Of a stretch of DNA of 64,000 nucleotides, positions 39,469 through 52,759 are shown in pieces. Both the position numbers and the translations under genes were made by a program. The stretch's first letter is position 1. The number at the start of each line of letters is the position of its first letter. The notes under the pieces were generated by a model. It had not been told where the DNA came from and made no database searches. It saw nothing but the letters and a program-made list of their open reading frames with translations. Source of the stretch: Phoronis australis (taxonomy: Eukaryota > Phoronida > Phoronidae); contig NMRA01000238.1 of NCBI GenBank assembly GCA_002633005.1, positions 126,001-190,000 of the forward strand, read 5' to 3'.

Positions 39469-42060
39469 GCCGTGCTGTTTGTGTTGGGCGGTAGGAACCT
39501 GAGCTAATCGGCAAGGATACGTGATAGTAGCGTGTATCATACGGGTGAGGGGGGGGGGACCAAAGCCAAAAAAAAAACAACAGCAACAACAGTCGACACA
39601 GCAAAGGGGTGGTACTAGTCAAGTTAAACCCCCTCGCTATATTCTTATACCCTCTCCTGCATGAGTTGTGTTTGCATGCTAGGAATTACTGTATCCAATC
39701 AGATATAAAGTCTACCTCAGGTGTACTTCGCCTCACCACTTTTAGGTTATTGTCGCGTTCATGCCCATCTCAGGACATTCGCACCCCCGAACTGCCAAGT
39801 GGAATCTGAAAAAATTTTAAGAGGGTGCATGTCCTCCTTGGCCTCCCTCTAAGTATACCGCAAAACATCGCGAGATGTCGCTATGTAATAAAAGCGAAGC
39901 ACGTGATCACATTAGAATCCTTCGCGAGATTCTTGTGCCTGTGAAAGTTAGCCCAGGGCTCACAAAGAATCTCGCTAACGAAGCCAGCGTGATGTCGTGC
40001 TTCGCCTATTATAGATGACGATATCTCGCGAAGTTTTGCGTGTTTGCGAGGTTTTCACGTTTACGGTCATCGCTTCGTTCGCCGACCACCGTCTTATCGC
40101 CGTGAACAGAATTCAGCCATTTGCAGCAAGTGAGGTGGACAACGGTAGTGGTACTAGAGCATGCAGATTGTTTGCAACAATTTGTTGTCCAATTTTCACA
40201 TCCGTTCTGAAACTGATCATACACAAGAACTGGGAGGAGGCCATTGATGATTTTTCCTAACACATCGTTTTTTAAACTAAGGCAATAAACGATCGCTTTC
40301 CGTCAAAACAAGTTTAGATCTAAACAAATTGGTACATATCAACCTCATCTTGTTCAATCACTCAGCATATAAGTAATTTCTAGGCTTGCGAAGACCTCAC
40401 ATTTCGCTAGTGTGTTTTAGACCACGCAAGTTCAAAATCAAAATCAACACAATACCTCGTCAAGGAGAAAATATGGGTACTCGATGCATTTTAATGATCT
40501 TCCCTAGACAACAGTCCGCGAAGTCAAACTACATCCGAATTAACGGGTAATCCCTGAACTCCTCCTACGGGAGGGAGAGCCTTCTCCGCCCGGGTGTTCG
40601 AGCAACTACCAGACTCGCCCACGGCTAGGTCACACATGACCAGGGGTGCTTCATTATCAGTAAACTGGATGTAGAGAAAGTTAGTTTGGAAGTTTTCAAT
40701 AGTTGAAGATAACTTTGCAAATGTGATATTATGCTACATCGTCAAGTTACAATTAGTATTTTGATGTCAAAGTGATGCACCACCCTCGAATGTCATCTGG
40801 ACAATGTTTTGTGCCTTTGAGATGAGATTCCTGCCTACATATTTTCTATAGGTTCACACAGCTATTTCAAGTGCTCTTTTACATTCACGAGAGTGCACAG
40901 TTGGTTTTACAAATTTTAGGAGTCCTTGAGAGTTCAAGAACAGAATTGTTCACGGAAGTGGTTCGAATGGAGATGACGGAACTATTGACGCCTTGACGCG
41001 TGTCGCGAATATTCATATTCAGATAACGGAATGTAAGGGTAGTCTATCACCGCCTGAACAAAGCATGTACTACCGACAACCCTTAGCAACAACAACTTCT
41101 ATGTCGATAAATCAAATTTTGTCATTTAGTTTGGCAGCATTTCGATGCAATAAAATAACTGGTTTAAATGAACGGTTAACAAAATTGCAACTTCCACTAA
41201 AAACTGCCTTCAGACAAAAAGAAACAACAAATTTTGACTAAGATCAATTACCGTCATAGAATTGGTCACACTTTAGCTAAATGTGAAAGGCTACGTTCGT
41301 GGTTTTGGACGCTGTATGTCTGGAATCTTACAGTGTGTTATGAAAAGTGCGATTCATATTATTTGAACACCACAAGAAATTCAGAAATCAAATTAAATAT
41401 TGTACACTAAAATTTTAATACTCGAAATAAATGGATATCATGGTGAAAACACCATTTGGAAATTTTATTTCATTCAATTCCATTTAAAATTCGTTTTTGT
41501 GGCCAGACTGAAGCGGAAACAGAACCGTTGATTAACCTGTTCATTGATTAAACGGAGTGTCGACATAGGCGAAGCAAATCCTGTTGATCTAAAGGCCATT
41601 TTACCCTCCAAAACCTCGAGCACATTTTATCCTCCACTCCTCTTTTGCTCTACTATACCGTCCACTTCCCTGTACATTTCGAATCCTCTGCGTCACCATT
41701 TAATCTATTCCACTTTTTTGTTATGACATTGGGGTTAAGGACGAATTGTGTTCCCGTACAATTCCTAAATGAGACGTATTTGTTTCCAAAAAAATGTAAC
41801 CGTGGTTGTTCACGGGCGGATCTATATGTCACAGGGGGGGCAACCGCAATTTCCAAAGGGCAAATCTTTACATTATTCCTAAAAACGGCATGCAGGCATC
41901 GAAGGTGTTGCGTTTGAGCACCCTAATTCGCCAAAATCTCCTTATGTCATTGGAGAATTACTGTTGTTTCACATAAATTATCTGAATGGCAAAAGTGACG
42001 CTGAATAATACCGACCACGTTCTAGTAGATTTCTGTGGAGTTGTCACATATTCCCGCTGG
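39469..42060. other. Intergenic, with a TCTCGCGA-type repeat
   Basis: A short repeat with CGCGA motifs occupies 39.86-40.04 kb (listed separately). Two overlapping 80-codon frames at 40.0-40.26 kb have no recognisable content. Nothing was recognised in 40.3-42.05 kb. Confidence 0.5.
39860..40040. repeat. Short palindromic repeat with CGCGA and GAAGCACGTGA motifs, copy 1
   Basis: It holds AAGCGAAGCACGTGATCAC (39891-39909) and TCGCGA motifs at 39868, 39922 and 40026. The right half (GTGCTTCGCCTATTATAGAT, then TATCTCGCGAAG) resembles 56.44-56.48 kb. The left half is found inverted at 42.06-42.12 kb. Confidence 0.6.
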
Positions 42061-42125
42061 CGTTCCGTAGACGCAATAATCTCGCGAATGAAGGTTGTTG
42101 GTCACGTGCTTCGCTTACAACAAAC
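42060..42125. repeat. Palindromic CGCGA repeat, copy 2 (inverted)
   Basis: TCTCGCGAATGAAGG and GGTCACGTGCTTCGCTT form the reverse complement of the left half of the 39.86 kb copy. Confidence 0.55.
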
Positions 42126-42916
42126 CGCGAAATCTCGCGTCGAACTCTAGCGTGGTCTTGCGAGATTCTCGCGCCAACGGAATTCTTCCTTGTCTGGTGG
42201 CTTGATTGACATGTCGGAACGCCTTCTCAATAGTCTATCGTAAACAATTACATAATCGCAGGCCTGACCTCATCTTTGTCAGGTCAATCACACGCCAACC
42301 GCCAGTGAACAACATTTCCAGTTCTCGCAACGAATATTTTCTGCAACAAACCACTGTTGCGTTACCATTTTAAGATTCCTGAACAAGCTCCACAAATTTG
42401 TCTCAAAATGTTGAAGGAACAGTGGCTGATGTTTGTCTTTACCACATGCAAGCATAAACTTTTATCACGGCACGGCATCCCACTGATTCCAGCATCTAAA
42501 ATTTCATGAGTGACCTTCTGNCGCGAAATCTCGCGTCGAACTCTAGCGTGGCCTTGCGAGATTCTCGCGACAACGGAATTCTTCCTTGTCTGGTGGCTTG
42601 ATTGACATGTCGGAACGCCATCTCAATAGTCTATCGTAAACAATTACATAATCGCAGGCCTGACCTCATCTTTGTCAGGTCAATCACACGCCAACCGCCA
42701 GTGAACAACCTTTCCAGTTCTCGCAACGAATATTTTCTGCAACAAACCACTGTTGCGTTACCATTTTAAGATTCCTGAACAAGCTCCACAAATTTGTCTC
42801 AAAATGTTGAAGGAACAGTGGCTGATGTTTGTCTTTACCACATGCAAGCATAAACTTTTATCACGGCACGGCATCCCACTGATTCCAGCATCTAAAATTT
42901 CATGAGTGACCTTCTG
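42126..42916. repeat. 395-bp tandem duplication joined by an N
   Basis: Copies 42126-42520 and 42522-42916 have equal length and no indel, and I see four substitutions, about 1%. The single N at 42521 sits exactly at the junction. This looks like two haplotypes laid end to end at a scaffold join rather than a real duplication. The sequence itself has no recognisable gene. Confidence 0.85.
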
Positions 42917-45900
42917 AACACGAATGTCGCTTGATCACACGATGTTGCCCGTGCACAAGGTCAACAGTATTACGGAGAGTAAAAACAGAAACAAAACAGT
43001 AATTGTTTGCGTTTCACAAGTGCACCAATAACCCGGATTTTCGGCTTTTGATATTTGGACGTACGGAGTTATATATCACAGCGCTGTATGTTACGCGGCA
43101 AGCAAAACCAAGGAAATCGTAAAATTGACGGGACGCATTGAGGTGGCACTGAACAGTTAGACTGCGGCCGCGGCCAATTTGCAGTCCCCTGTTGCAGTTG
43201 TGCATTGCTGTGTAGCAACTAAGAATTGGCCGCGATTTCAGGTAGCTCTCAAACAAGCCAGATTTGCAAAAAAAATAGTTGGTTGACAGTTATTTTGGAT
43301 CACATTTTTGGAATCGGTAGGAAATTTGCTTTCGGAATCTAATGTTGGCTTTAGTCGAGCATCGGCAAGGAAGTGGTGGTTTTGGAGTGAAAAGCGCCGA
43401 TTTTGCATTTTTTGTCCTTTCTTTTCTTAGTCTAGTTTGGTTTCCACTGGGAGTGAAAGGGTCAAAAATACAAGAGAGAACAAAGTGTCTGTGCTCATCT
43501 GTAGGGCTTGTGATGTGAAATGACTCAAAACTTTTCTTTATTTGCATGCAGTTTTTGACAGAGTGAAGAAAGGGTGAAGAGTCCATTGACGTGTGTTCTG
43601 ACAGGCAAATCCCTGTGAGAACTGTTCAGTGCCTCCTGATGGCCTCTAATTACTCAGTCACTCTGGTCCACTATGCCTGAATACTTATTGTAGTATACGC
43701 TGTATATTCTTAATTTTAGTCTTCAGATATTATTTAGTTTCGTTACAGTAGTCTGTCACACAACGGTACATTCTTGGTTTTTAGACATGCCATACATTTA
43801 GTTTCGTTATCTATCTATTTATCTATCTGAGGAGCGCACTGTTGCTTGTCAAAATGACGTAATAAAATGACCAACAAATAGCCTAATGACATAACTGGCT
43901 ATACTAATTACGAAGTGTGATACATTGATAACACAGGCGGAAGCAAGTGATTGCGCAAGCGCATGTAACTAAGTGGAAGCATTACATATGCCAAGAATTA
44001 AGAAGGTGCAACATAACGTTTTGATCTTGCGTGCTGGTACCAGCTGACTTTGCACTTTTGATCAAGTGAGATTTAATTATTTTTCAGAAATGGTTATGTG
44101 GACCAAATTTCTCACTTTAGTCTTAAGTTACTTTTCATGAAATAGAGCCATGGACAGCCAAAGTTCTAACAGCTCAAATCCGACGCGCGTCGAAAATCCC
44201 GAAAACTTCTCACCATTGACCTGCACGAGTGTATCACAGACCCGAGCTCGTTCTTCAGTTAACGTTATAACACCTTACGATGGCCGTAGGAATGACCATC
44301 CGAAGCGTCGTGCCATTATGATTTTATATGGCAAAGCTTTAAAGAGAATAATCCTTTGCCAGTACTCATGTTGATCTCTGCAACCCCCTTTAACACGTAA
44401 CATTGGCATTTCTAGGTAATCATGATATGTGCTGTTTGCTTCCAACATGACCTTGTTATCAAACTAATTTAGAAGAGTCGTCAAGTTTTGTCCCACTGAC
44501 TATAAATAGACCAATGCATTTTAGAAATTAAGTACCATATCACTCACGTCAAACTAAGCCTGTTTAGGAAGTTACTTAATTATGCGCGTAGCTGCGCCGT
44601 AGATTTTTAGTTTTGAACAATTTATAGCCGATCATCACAGAGGACGCATCCATTCCGACACGCTAATGTAAAAGGGAAAATGGTGCGCACAAGGAGCGGA
44701 GACGAGTGTTGCTGAGATCGAGTGAGTTAAAGTGATTATCATTGGCTTTCTGCTCACACAAACGCACATATACCTGTAAATGCCCACACAATCGTAAATA
44801 CGGGACACATGTTTTCAATTAAATTTCATTAAATGAGAACACGTGAGCTCTGCGGAACACTTCAAGGTGTGTAGACAATTGGGTGAACTGGTTGCAGCTA
44901 AGGGAGTACTCGACTGTGTGTGTGACGGGGTGCAGCTGGAATACTAGGATTGTCACACATTTTAGTGAGTGGGATCAAAAAGGAGTTTCCGTAAAAAATG
45001 AAAATTCACCATTTCGATGAAAAAACACCTTTTTGTAGCTGTTAATTTCGTAATTATGTCGTGGGCATTCTTGGACAACGGAATTTTTTACTCAAGAATC
45101 CTGAAACAGTGCAAAAAGGGATGACATGATATCAAAAGTAAGCACACCTTTTGCAATCCAAGCTTTAAACATGTTAACACTTTTAAAGCGACTTTCTGAA
45201 GATTTGTGTTGTTGGAAGCTGATACCTTATGTAAAGTTCAAACTCCCAAAAAAACAGTGTAGGACATTTTATGAGAAGAGGCATTATATGAGTCATATGA
45301 GAAACTGGTTGTGAAAAATCACCCCTCAAATCCCTTATACATTTGTACCTCTTTCATGAGAGTATCTCGGGTTAACAAAAGAAGATGTCTTGTTTAGCGA
45401 TGACAGTTCTCACAAAACCTCAATAAAATAGTTATGTGGAGAAGGACAGAACAGGTAATAGACATATGAATGAGAAAAACAATACGAACAACTAGAATTC
45501 GAATTATAAAATGCATCTCCGACATTTCTCTTATAATGTCAACTATCGACTATACAATAGTTTAAGGGTATCCGAGGATACTCCTGGACCGCGTCTTTGC
45601 GCCATTAGCGCATAAATATAAAAAGACACGAGTCATTGCAGCCGCGCGCCCTCCAGGCCCATCTTTTAAAACGCAGCGATCACTCTTTCAAAAATGCAAG
45701 ATTCTAGTCAACTTACAGCCAGTGTATTTTATTCTACCACAGCGGAACAGCCTGTTTGAAATCTTTGTCAGACTGCCTTTTTGCATGGTCGAATTTTTAA
45801 ATAAAAATGCAACTTTTACAAGAACATGTTCTTATTTCAAATGCCCTTGAAGTTTCTGTTTCATGTGTTATAACTTTAATTACACTAAGGCTGCTGGGCA

Positions 45901-46017
45901 CAACTCTTTGAAAGAAACAATACTTTTTATCATCAGGTGCGACCAAAAGGCACATGGTGAACCTTGATCAGAAATATCCCTGGGTATCACAAATTTCATC
46001 TATCCACCTCCGTAGAA
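42917..46017. other. Intergenic, no confident gene
   Basis: It includes an inverted pair GCGGCCAATT/AATTGGCCGC (43.16-43.23 kb), a (TCTA)n-like tract (43808-43829) and a short Ser/Asn-rich frame at 44150-44374 without a recognisable domain. Nothing else was recognised. Confidence 0.5.
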
Positions 46018-46175
46018 ACATGGGCGGCGCACCATAGGGGGCTGAGGTGGCTATAGCCCCCACTTTTTTCAGTGCTGCGCCGCTCATGCTCTATGCGCGG
46101 TGCACCACAGGGGGGCTGGGGGGAGGATTGCTTTAGCCCCCCACTTTTTTCAGTGCTGCGCCGCCCCGCCCATGA
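46018..46175. repeat. GGGCGGCGCA repeat, family D, two tandem units
   Basis: Two units of about 75 bp carry GCGGTGCACCACAGGGGGGC and CCACTTTTTTCAGTGCTGCG. The outer ends are inverted (CATGGGCGGCGCA / GCCGCCCCGCCCATG). It is related to the 38795-38892 copy. The minus-strand frame here is a repeat artefact. Confidence 0.75.
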
Positions 46176-49100
46176 GAAAGTACAGTAGTACCTCCTCCCG
46201 TGTGGATTTTCATACACAAACTACTGAATATGTCAAGATAAAAACATTGCTTCTGCTTAGCAAACTATAATCAATAGTAAAAATGCTAATAAGAATCGAA
46301 TTTCACACATTGGTCGTCTGCGCGATTGTCATAATCAGCTAGATTACAAATTAAAGTAAAAGGGTAGTCAGGTGATATCCATATCAACTAAACTCGTGTC
46401 TGTCCAGATAGACATAAATCCCGATCTTAGATGACCTGTGGAGAAATTGAACGGGCATTTTACCCACGTTTTTTGTTTTACGAAAACTTTGAAAACGCCT
46501 CACCGCATTTGACACTTGTTGTGCATCTTACACTGGTAAAGCAACACGAAAATCTACACAGCGTACCATGTGCAAGAACACTGGATTTCGCCTATCAGTA
46601 CATCTAAAACAACATCGGAACATTTCCTAAATAACTTGATAGGAGTTCAAAGCCTATACCAGACCTTCTGTTTCAGCAGATGCACAGCCGGCACGTAAAG
46701 CAATGTACGAGGCTATCAGTTACAAAAAACAAATTTACAGACAAAATAATCGATTCCTGCAAGGCCAGCGGGACTATCAAATATCACCAATCAGAAAGTT
46801 TTGCATCGATCATCAGCTGCGCATGTTCTAACAAGACACTAAATTTATTTCACCGCCACGTTTAACCGAACCAGTCTTCCGGATGGACGAGCGAAGTTGA
46901 TTTCATTCGTCCCGCATGTTAAAGCTATTAGAAGATGACTTGACGTTTACGCAGAGCTGTTGCGCCCTTTACAGGTAGCGCGAAAAATATTGACAGAACA
47001 AGCGCGGGAGTTTATTAAGACATGGATGGTAAAAGGGAAGATACCTCACCTCGATTTGAAGAGCTGGTCTCTAAAACCTGTGTCTTGTAGACACTTGAAA
47101 TGTATCGCCGTGACGGCTTCGGAACAGGGCCGAGGTAAGGGAGGTATTCCCGTTATGTTGCAATATGTCGGTAATCTAATCCAGCCTCTCTTAGGCAGCT
47201 AGGGATGCCTTATAGGGCATATGAACCGACAGCATATGAGTAAAAATAACAGACAACCAATGATGTCCGCCTCCCTTAAAGAGAACACGGTTGCATTTTA
47301 TTGGTTGATGGCACAGAATATAGACCATGACGGAGTCGAGTGACCGTTGCCTCAAGAATCGAAACTGCTTGTTTATATTGGACAGATGATCACCAAGCAG
47401 GCGGTTCAAACACTAAACAATCGCGGTGTAACAAATGTCCGCCAGTCGCCAAATGGTAAAGAAATTAGAGGAGACCATTCACAGTTTTATTCGCTATGAG
47501 AACACGAGTTTTTCTGGATTGGTTGCAAATAAAGTATATTGCTCAATACTATCGATGACACTTCTCAATCACTGTTGGCATGCTAGAACAATATCTTGAA
47601 TTATCCATTTTTACTGTGAGTGCATTTTTTATGAAAACATTTATTATTTGTTCACCCGCTATCACCAAGACGGTTTCTCTTTTAGTTAGCATTCCAAACG
47701 GTGTGATGAACAATAGTAAAGATAGTAGGATCTAGACAACGCACTAGAAAAACAACAGTGGGTGAACTCAAACTACAGTGTACGGAGAATGACGTCATCA
47801 CCGCGGAAATGAGTGCAAAGAATTAGACGGTGAATACAAACCGAGCCATGTTTACGAACCTTCCTGAACACTGCAGGTGCTGTGGTGATATTAATTTTCT
47901 TTCTATCATGGAAGGTTGAAGAGCGAAAATTCCAAGTTGCAAGAATAGATTTTACCAATAGGGTGAAGCTTTTCAATTTAATTACTGTCGCACTCTCGGT
48001 GGTAACGCTATCTATCGGAACCTGACAAGAAAATGGAATTCCTTTTGACGTTGCGTATCTACTGTCTGTCACAGCGCCACCTATATGGCAATGGTACCTT
48101 TCGCAGCACTTGGAAAGAATGCAAACGAGAGTCAGCGTTGTAGGCATTAGGACTATCGCATTGTGACCTATACTCAGTAACAAACGTTCAAGAATTAAAA
48201 CTTGATATGAAGCGGAGCATCTAAGTCTACGCCAAAATGTCCACGGGAACACCCAAGAACATCCCGACAGCGTTTTTTTTTCTTCTGTACTCGAACAGGT
48301 AATTACTGGTGCCACGACACTCAAAAACGCCCTGACAGCGTTTCTTAAGTCAGGGTGGAATTCACAATAAACAATTATTTATATCGGTTCGTAAGTCCGT
48401 GTGTTAAAAAGCAGGATACTTTGATGGCATGGGGGACGGCTATACAAACCATTAAAAAGTGAGAAGGTCCAGCAATTGGCAAGTATGCATGTACTGTCAC
48501 ACTTGGCATGTATTGCCTCCCGAGCGGCAATGCCGAATGCGACACTATATGCCGTCAACAGCGACACACATCGTCGAGTTCCACAATATCTGCAGTGAAT
48601 ATCGGCACACATTGGAAGTACATTGGTGGATCAAGGGTCATAGGCAGGTCCAGGAAATTACAAGACATTATATTATATGTCGTGAACGCCGACACTTCTA
48701 TTGTCACCCAAGAGACAATTATGTGTCGAACCCGGCACGCACTATTTGTCACGTGGGGCATGTTATTATGGCGGGCATTGTTTAGTGCTTCGCTTGGACG
48801 GTAAATGCTACTTTTCAATCTCTCCCGTCTAACCAGCTATGGGGCAGACATTTCATTATTTTTGGGGGTAAGAGTGTTTCTGTATGATAGTTGGAGATCC
48901 AGAGAACGAATTTAACGAAACATGACGCAGAGGAAGTTTGTGTTTGAATCAGTATTTGTACTGAACGTTATTAACCCGGCAGCATTTAGAATGAAATGAG
49001 ACTGATGCTGCGGCGAATAAACTGATGTTTTCGTGAGTCGCTGGTGGTTTTGATGTTCGTAACGGAAATAGAATTCTAGCACGGAAAGGAATATGATGAG

Positions 49101-49249
49101 ACTGATTTTATGAGCGTAAAAGGTCTGCTGCAATTTTTGATTTCAGATAGCTGACGCAAGGCGAAATTTGTTGCCGTCGACAAGCCGTCTTCTTCACCAG
49201 AAAGACTTGATGAACCAAGACGTGACGATAGGTAATTCATTACAGAGTC
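46176..49249. other. Intergenic, no confident gene
   Basis: A minus-strand frame of 183 codons (47773-48324) has no domain, no amphipathic pattern and no clear splice signals; I leave it unannotated. No RNA gene or repeat family was recognised. Confidence 0.5.
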
Positions 49250-49830
49250 GTAGCGATTTCCGGCGAACCCTTTCCAGAGTGCATTTTGTTAATGGTCATG
49301 CGGTGTTCAGTGTGAACCGATTATTCGTTTTAAGTTAGATTGACCGTTAGCTCGAATATATAGATCACAAGTTCAGTGACATACCTTGGTTGAGACTTTT
49401 TGGGGGTTTCTGGAGGACAAAATCCAGAGTGTATATTGTCCGTCAGTAGGCCATTTAGTATTTTAGTGGTCAATGGTGTATTGAATCAAATGGAATTGTT
49501 CTTGGCATGCCTGGAATGTATGGGCTAACTCATTTTTGGGATCTTTTTGGGTTTCTGACGGACCATTTCCGGAGTGCAAATTTGTCTGCCATGAATCATT
49601 CGGTGTTCAGTGCGGCACGATTGTTCGATTTGAATTAGTTCTTACCGTACTTCGAATATCAAATCTACATTAAATTTTCAATGTCATTCTGTTTTTGATG
49701 TTTGTGGTGTTTCTGACTGGCACAACTAGAGTGTTTTTGCTTGTCAAAGGCAAATTAGTAATCAGTGGCATATATTGAATCATACGACATTGTTTTTTTG
49801 TGGTTTTTCAATGTACGAGCTAGCTAATTT
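49250..49830. repeat. Diverged tandem array, four units of about 150 bp
   Basis: The motif pattern TTTCTGGnGGAC...CCAGAGTG recurs at about 49254, 49400, 49546 and 49703, spaced 146-157 bp. Secondary markers (GTTCAGTGTG..CCGATTATTCG / GTTCAGTGCGG..CGATTGTTCG) recur 300 bp apart. The units are old and well diverged. Confidence 0.7.
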
Positions 49831-50459
49831 TCAAGGGGTGGAGGGGTGGGGGGCAATGGCAGACATCCATTTCTATGCATACTGAGGTGGGGGTGGGCTT
49901 TAAGTTCTCCGGGGGTCATATGTTGGACTGCCGGTCTAAAATCTAAACTGATATTGTTTATGCTACCGAAATTTGATTATCCTTATACGAGTTGTCTGCA
50001 ATGTAATAAACGGTTTTCCTCTTTGTTTCACTCCAATATTACAGGATTTTGTTGGCGTAATCTCTTTGTATACCCTGGTGGCTATTTGCACATAGATTTA
50101 TAAAAGAATGTGTATATTATGTACCAGTAAGTGTATTGAATTAGTTTCTAATGAAATGTGAAGCTTATTCGGGTCTCATGTCTGTTTGTTTTCCCATGTA
50201 TGTTTGGAATCATTCTACTCAACATAAATTCATATGCTTGTTTAGTGATCCAAATGAATCAATCATAAATTTAGTGTTGAAGATGCGAGAGACATCGTGA
50301 AGCACTAACAAACCTAACTCTGTAACGTTGTACTTTGGGCCCGTGGTCCTTAGTGCTGAATAAATGATTTGATTTAAAATTGTCGTTTCCTTGTACATGA
50401 AGCTGATAAGCGCCCCCATGCGGACAAATACCGTCTCTTCCTCCTGCTTATGTATAAAT
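49831..50459. other. Sequence left of the Penelope-like remnant
   Basis: It probably includes the 3' tail of the same retroelement up to about 50.22 kb, because a minus-strand frame continues without a recognisable domain. The part before that is G-rich unique sequence. Confidence 0.4.
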
Positions 50460-50802
50460 ACTGTTCGCNACGTAGACAGCTTCTTTGACCCCTCTCCTAA
50501 ACCAATTCTCTTCTCTATCCAGGATCTTCACATCTTCCATGGCGAAAGAGTGGTCTGTGGAAGCCATGTGACTAGGCCTAAAAACTGAAGAATCATAGCA
50601 GTCCCCAATAACTGGACCTCCGATGCTGGTTGAAACGACTTTTCAGGGCTTGTTTGGTTTCCCCAATGTATGCTGCTTCACACCCCGGTTCCGAGCATGA
50701 AATGCCATACACCACATTTGATGTTTTCTCTTTGCTGGTTTTGTCTTTCACATTTACCAATCGACTCCTTATGGTGTTAACAGTTGAAAAGATTGCCATC
50801 AC
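50460..50802 (-). mobile_element. Penelope-like element remnant: GIY-YIG endonuclease domain
   Basis: The minus-strand frame reads SRLVNVKDKTS, then VVYGISCSEPGCEAAYIGET with KQALKSRFNQHRR: the GIY and YIG strands, paired Cys residues, and the catalytic Arg region of the endonuclease at the C-terminus of Penelope-like retroelements. A frameshift and stop follow (RSSYWGLL*). In another frame the domain resumes with HSFAMEDVKILDREENWFRR and GVKEAVYV, which carries the conserved Glu and the typical GVKEA tail. An N at 50468 interrupts the end. The reverse transcriptase part is not seen upstream. It is an inactive fragment. Confidence 0.8.
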
Positions 50803-51049
50803 TGTCCGCGTACAAGCGCAAAAAGCTTGCTTTCTATTCTACAGATTTTACCACCATCTTATTAATGTCCTAATTTTTCTTAACAACCGACTATTCGTTG
50901 TTTACAAGTTTAGAAACCAGTAGATACAACACTGACAAGAGACTGTACGAAAAAAAAACATAAATTAATCATTTAGATTTAAAAAAAACTTTTTACTTTC
51001 GCGATGTTATAATTCTATTGTTTGAGACCATTCATGGCGCATGAAATGA

Positions 51050-51215
51050 TCCGCCGAAATGTAAAGGCTGGTCTCAGTCAAGCAATAACGAATTGGGTTT
51101 TCAAGCCTTGAAGTTGCATCTAGTTTGACTAAGGAACAATTTGAGACCAGGTTGGTAACGGCAAATGGTCTAAATCAAAGTTGTGACATAAGGCGGGACT
51201 ATTTTCGTTTCAAGT
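51050..51215. repeat. Family E dispersed repeat, copy 1
   Basis: It contains CTGGTCTCAGTCAAGCAATA, GAGACCAGGTTGGTAACGG and ATGGTCTAAATCAAAGTT. Related copies lie at 52.76-52.90 and 54.06-54.23 kb. Confidence 0.55.
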
Positions 51216-52759
51216 TCACGTTACGTCTGGCATCAATTTCCCAGATATTAACTTAGAACTTGTCCTTTTCCATGGCTTAAACTGAATTTTCTCTTCGCGT
51301 ATTCATTGATGACTGAAAATAGCGATTGATCCCAACAAACTGGGCTTATAACTAGCCCTTAATAGTGATGATAATGGTATCGATATCCAGTTGGCGGTGG
51401 AAAATGTAATCTGCGATTTATTTGAAACTGTTATATTGGAAGGGCTGGGCAGCGCTATGATTTTCTGAAACTTTCATGATTTTATTCCACAAATACCATA
51501 GACCAAACACTCGTAGCAACGGAAACAAAGTCCGTTGTGATTGTAAGGAAAATTTTAAAAGCCATGTTAGAGAAAAGTGTCCCCGTTTTGAGTTTAGTTT
51601 TCGGAGCTAAACATTAGTAAGTACACTTTCAATTTATCAAATCATAATGGTTTACTTAGTTCCCTCCAAATTAGGAACGTGAGAAAGTTTGCCGTTGGTT
51701 GGAACTTAAAATGGGCCCACAAATTAATTGTATATTCTTGATACACTCTGATACAGACCAATGTTGCTGATCTTGAATTGATAAGTTTCCAGAAGTTTTT
51801 GTCATTCAATTTGCACTATCAATTAAAGGACGACACATCACCAGTGCATTGTGAAATTTAAGAATCTCAAGGTGTGCTAACTGCGGTAACAGGTTGCATG
51901 GAGTGAACCATCTTACCGTCAGAAGGAACACGTCGATCTTTTCCGCCGTTAGCTTTCCAGGAGTCCTTCTGGACATCCGCCTCCTGCATTCCCAGTGGCA
52001 GCTGCATTGTCTTCCGCATACGGACGTGCGTCGTGAGACTTTACGGGCCAGCAGCAGATAAAGACTGCCTTTATAATAAAGGGTTGACATCGTGACCAAA
52101 AGGACTACTACGACGGTACAGCCATTTTCACACACCTGTTGTAATTTCGGTTGACAATGTGAAGTGTTTGTTTTGGCGTAGTTCCCGGGGGGTGGCATTT
52201 CAGTGAACAGCTAGAATAGTTCCATCCTCTATTGAACTCTCCTCTTTTGGGGAGAAAGAAAAATAAATTGCATGACTGACGTGCTTTTCAAAATGTCAGG
52301 TACTCCTGAGTTGATTGACAAGGGAAGCTCATCTAGCACTCATACTTTGGTCCTCTTCCTTATTTCTTGGTGTCGGAATTGCAATTCAAAATGCAGTTGT
52401 GCATGTTTGCCTACATTACAACAGTAGGATATGGAATAGTCACTACATTTGCATGTGCATGACACTTGTGTTGCATGATGGGTAAATACAAATGAGAGTG
52501 GTGGTGGTCTATTCAGGACTGGGGCATATAAGACGCTGCATTTTTTTAAGTGACGATATATTAATATCTATCTATTTAATTGAAGAACGATTTCAACTAT
52601 TCAATCAACGAATAGATGAATTTTGACTAAACATGTTCTCTTGCCGGTTAGAAGGGAGTCATAACCAGGCTCTTACCGGACATTGGAAACTTCAGGTCAA
52701 GCTCATGCTATGTTCAATGGGTGACTAGAAGCTAAAGCGGACACAAACACTCCTGACGC

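Noticed and set aside
45996-46217. Minus-strand frame with a repeated RRSTEKSGG peptide
   Set aside because: It is a translation of the family D tandem repeat.
47773-48324. 183-codon minus-strand frame, the longest outside the Ig exons
   Set aside because: Composition is noise-like (many Cys, Arg, Ser), with no domain, no convincing splice sites and no paired signals. One frame of this length is near chance expectation for 64 kb.
51806-52198. 130-codon minus-strand frame with one hydrophobic stretch
   Set aside because: No recognisable domain or exon signals; the hydrophobic run alone is weak evidence for a membrane protein.
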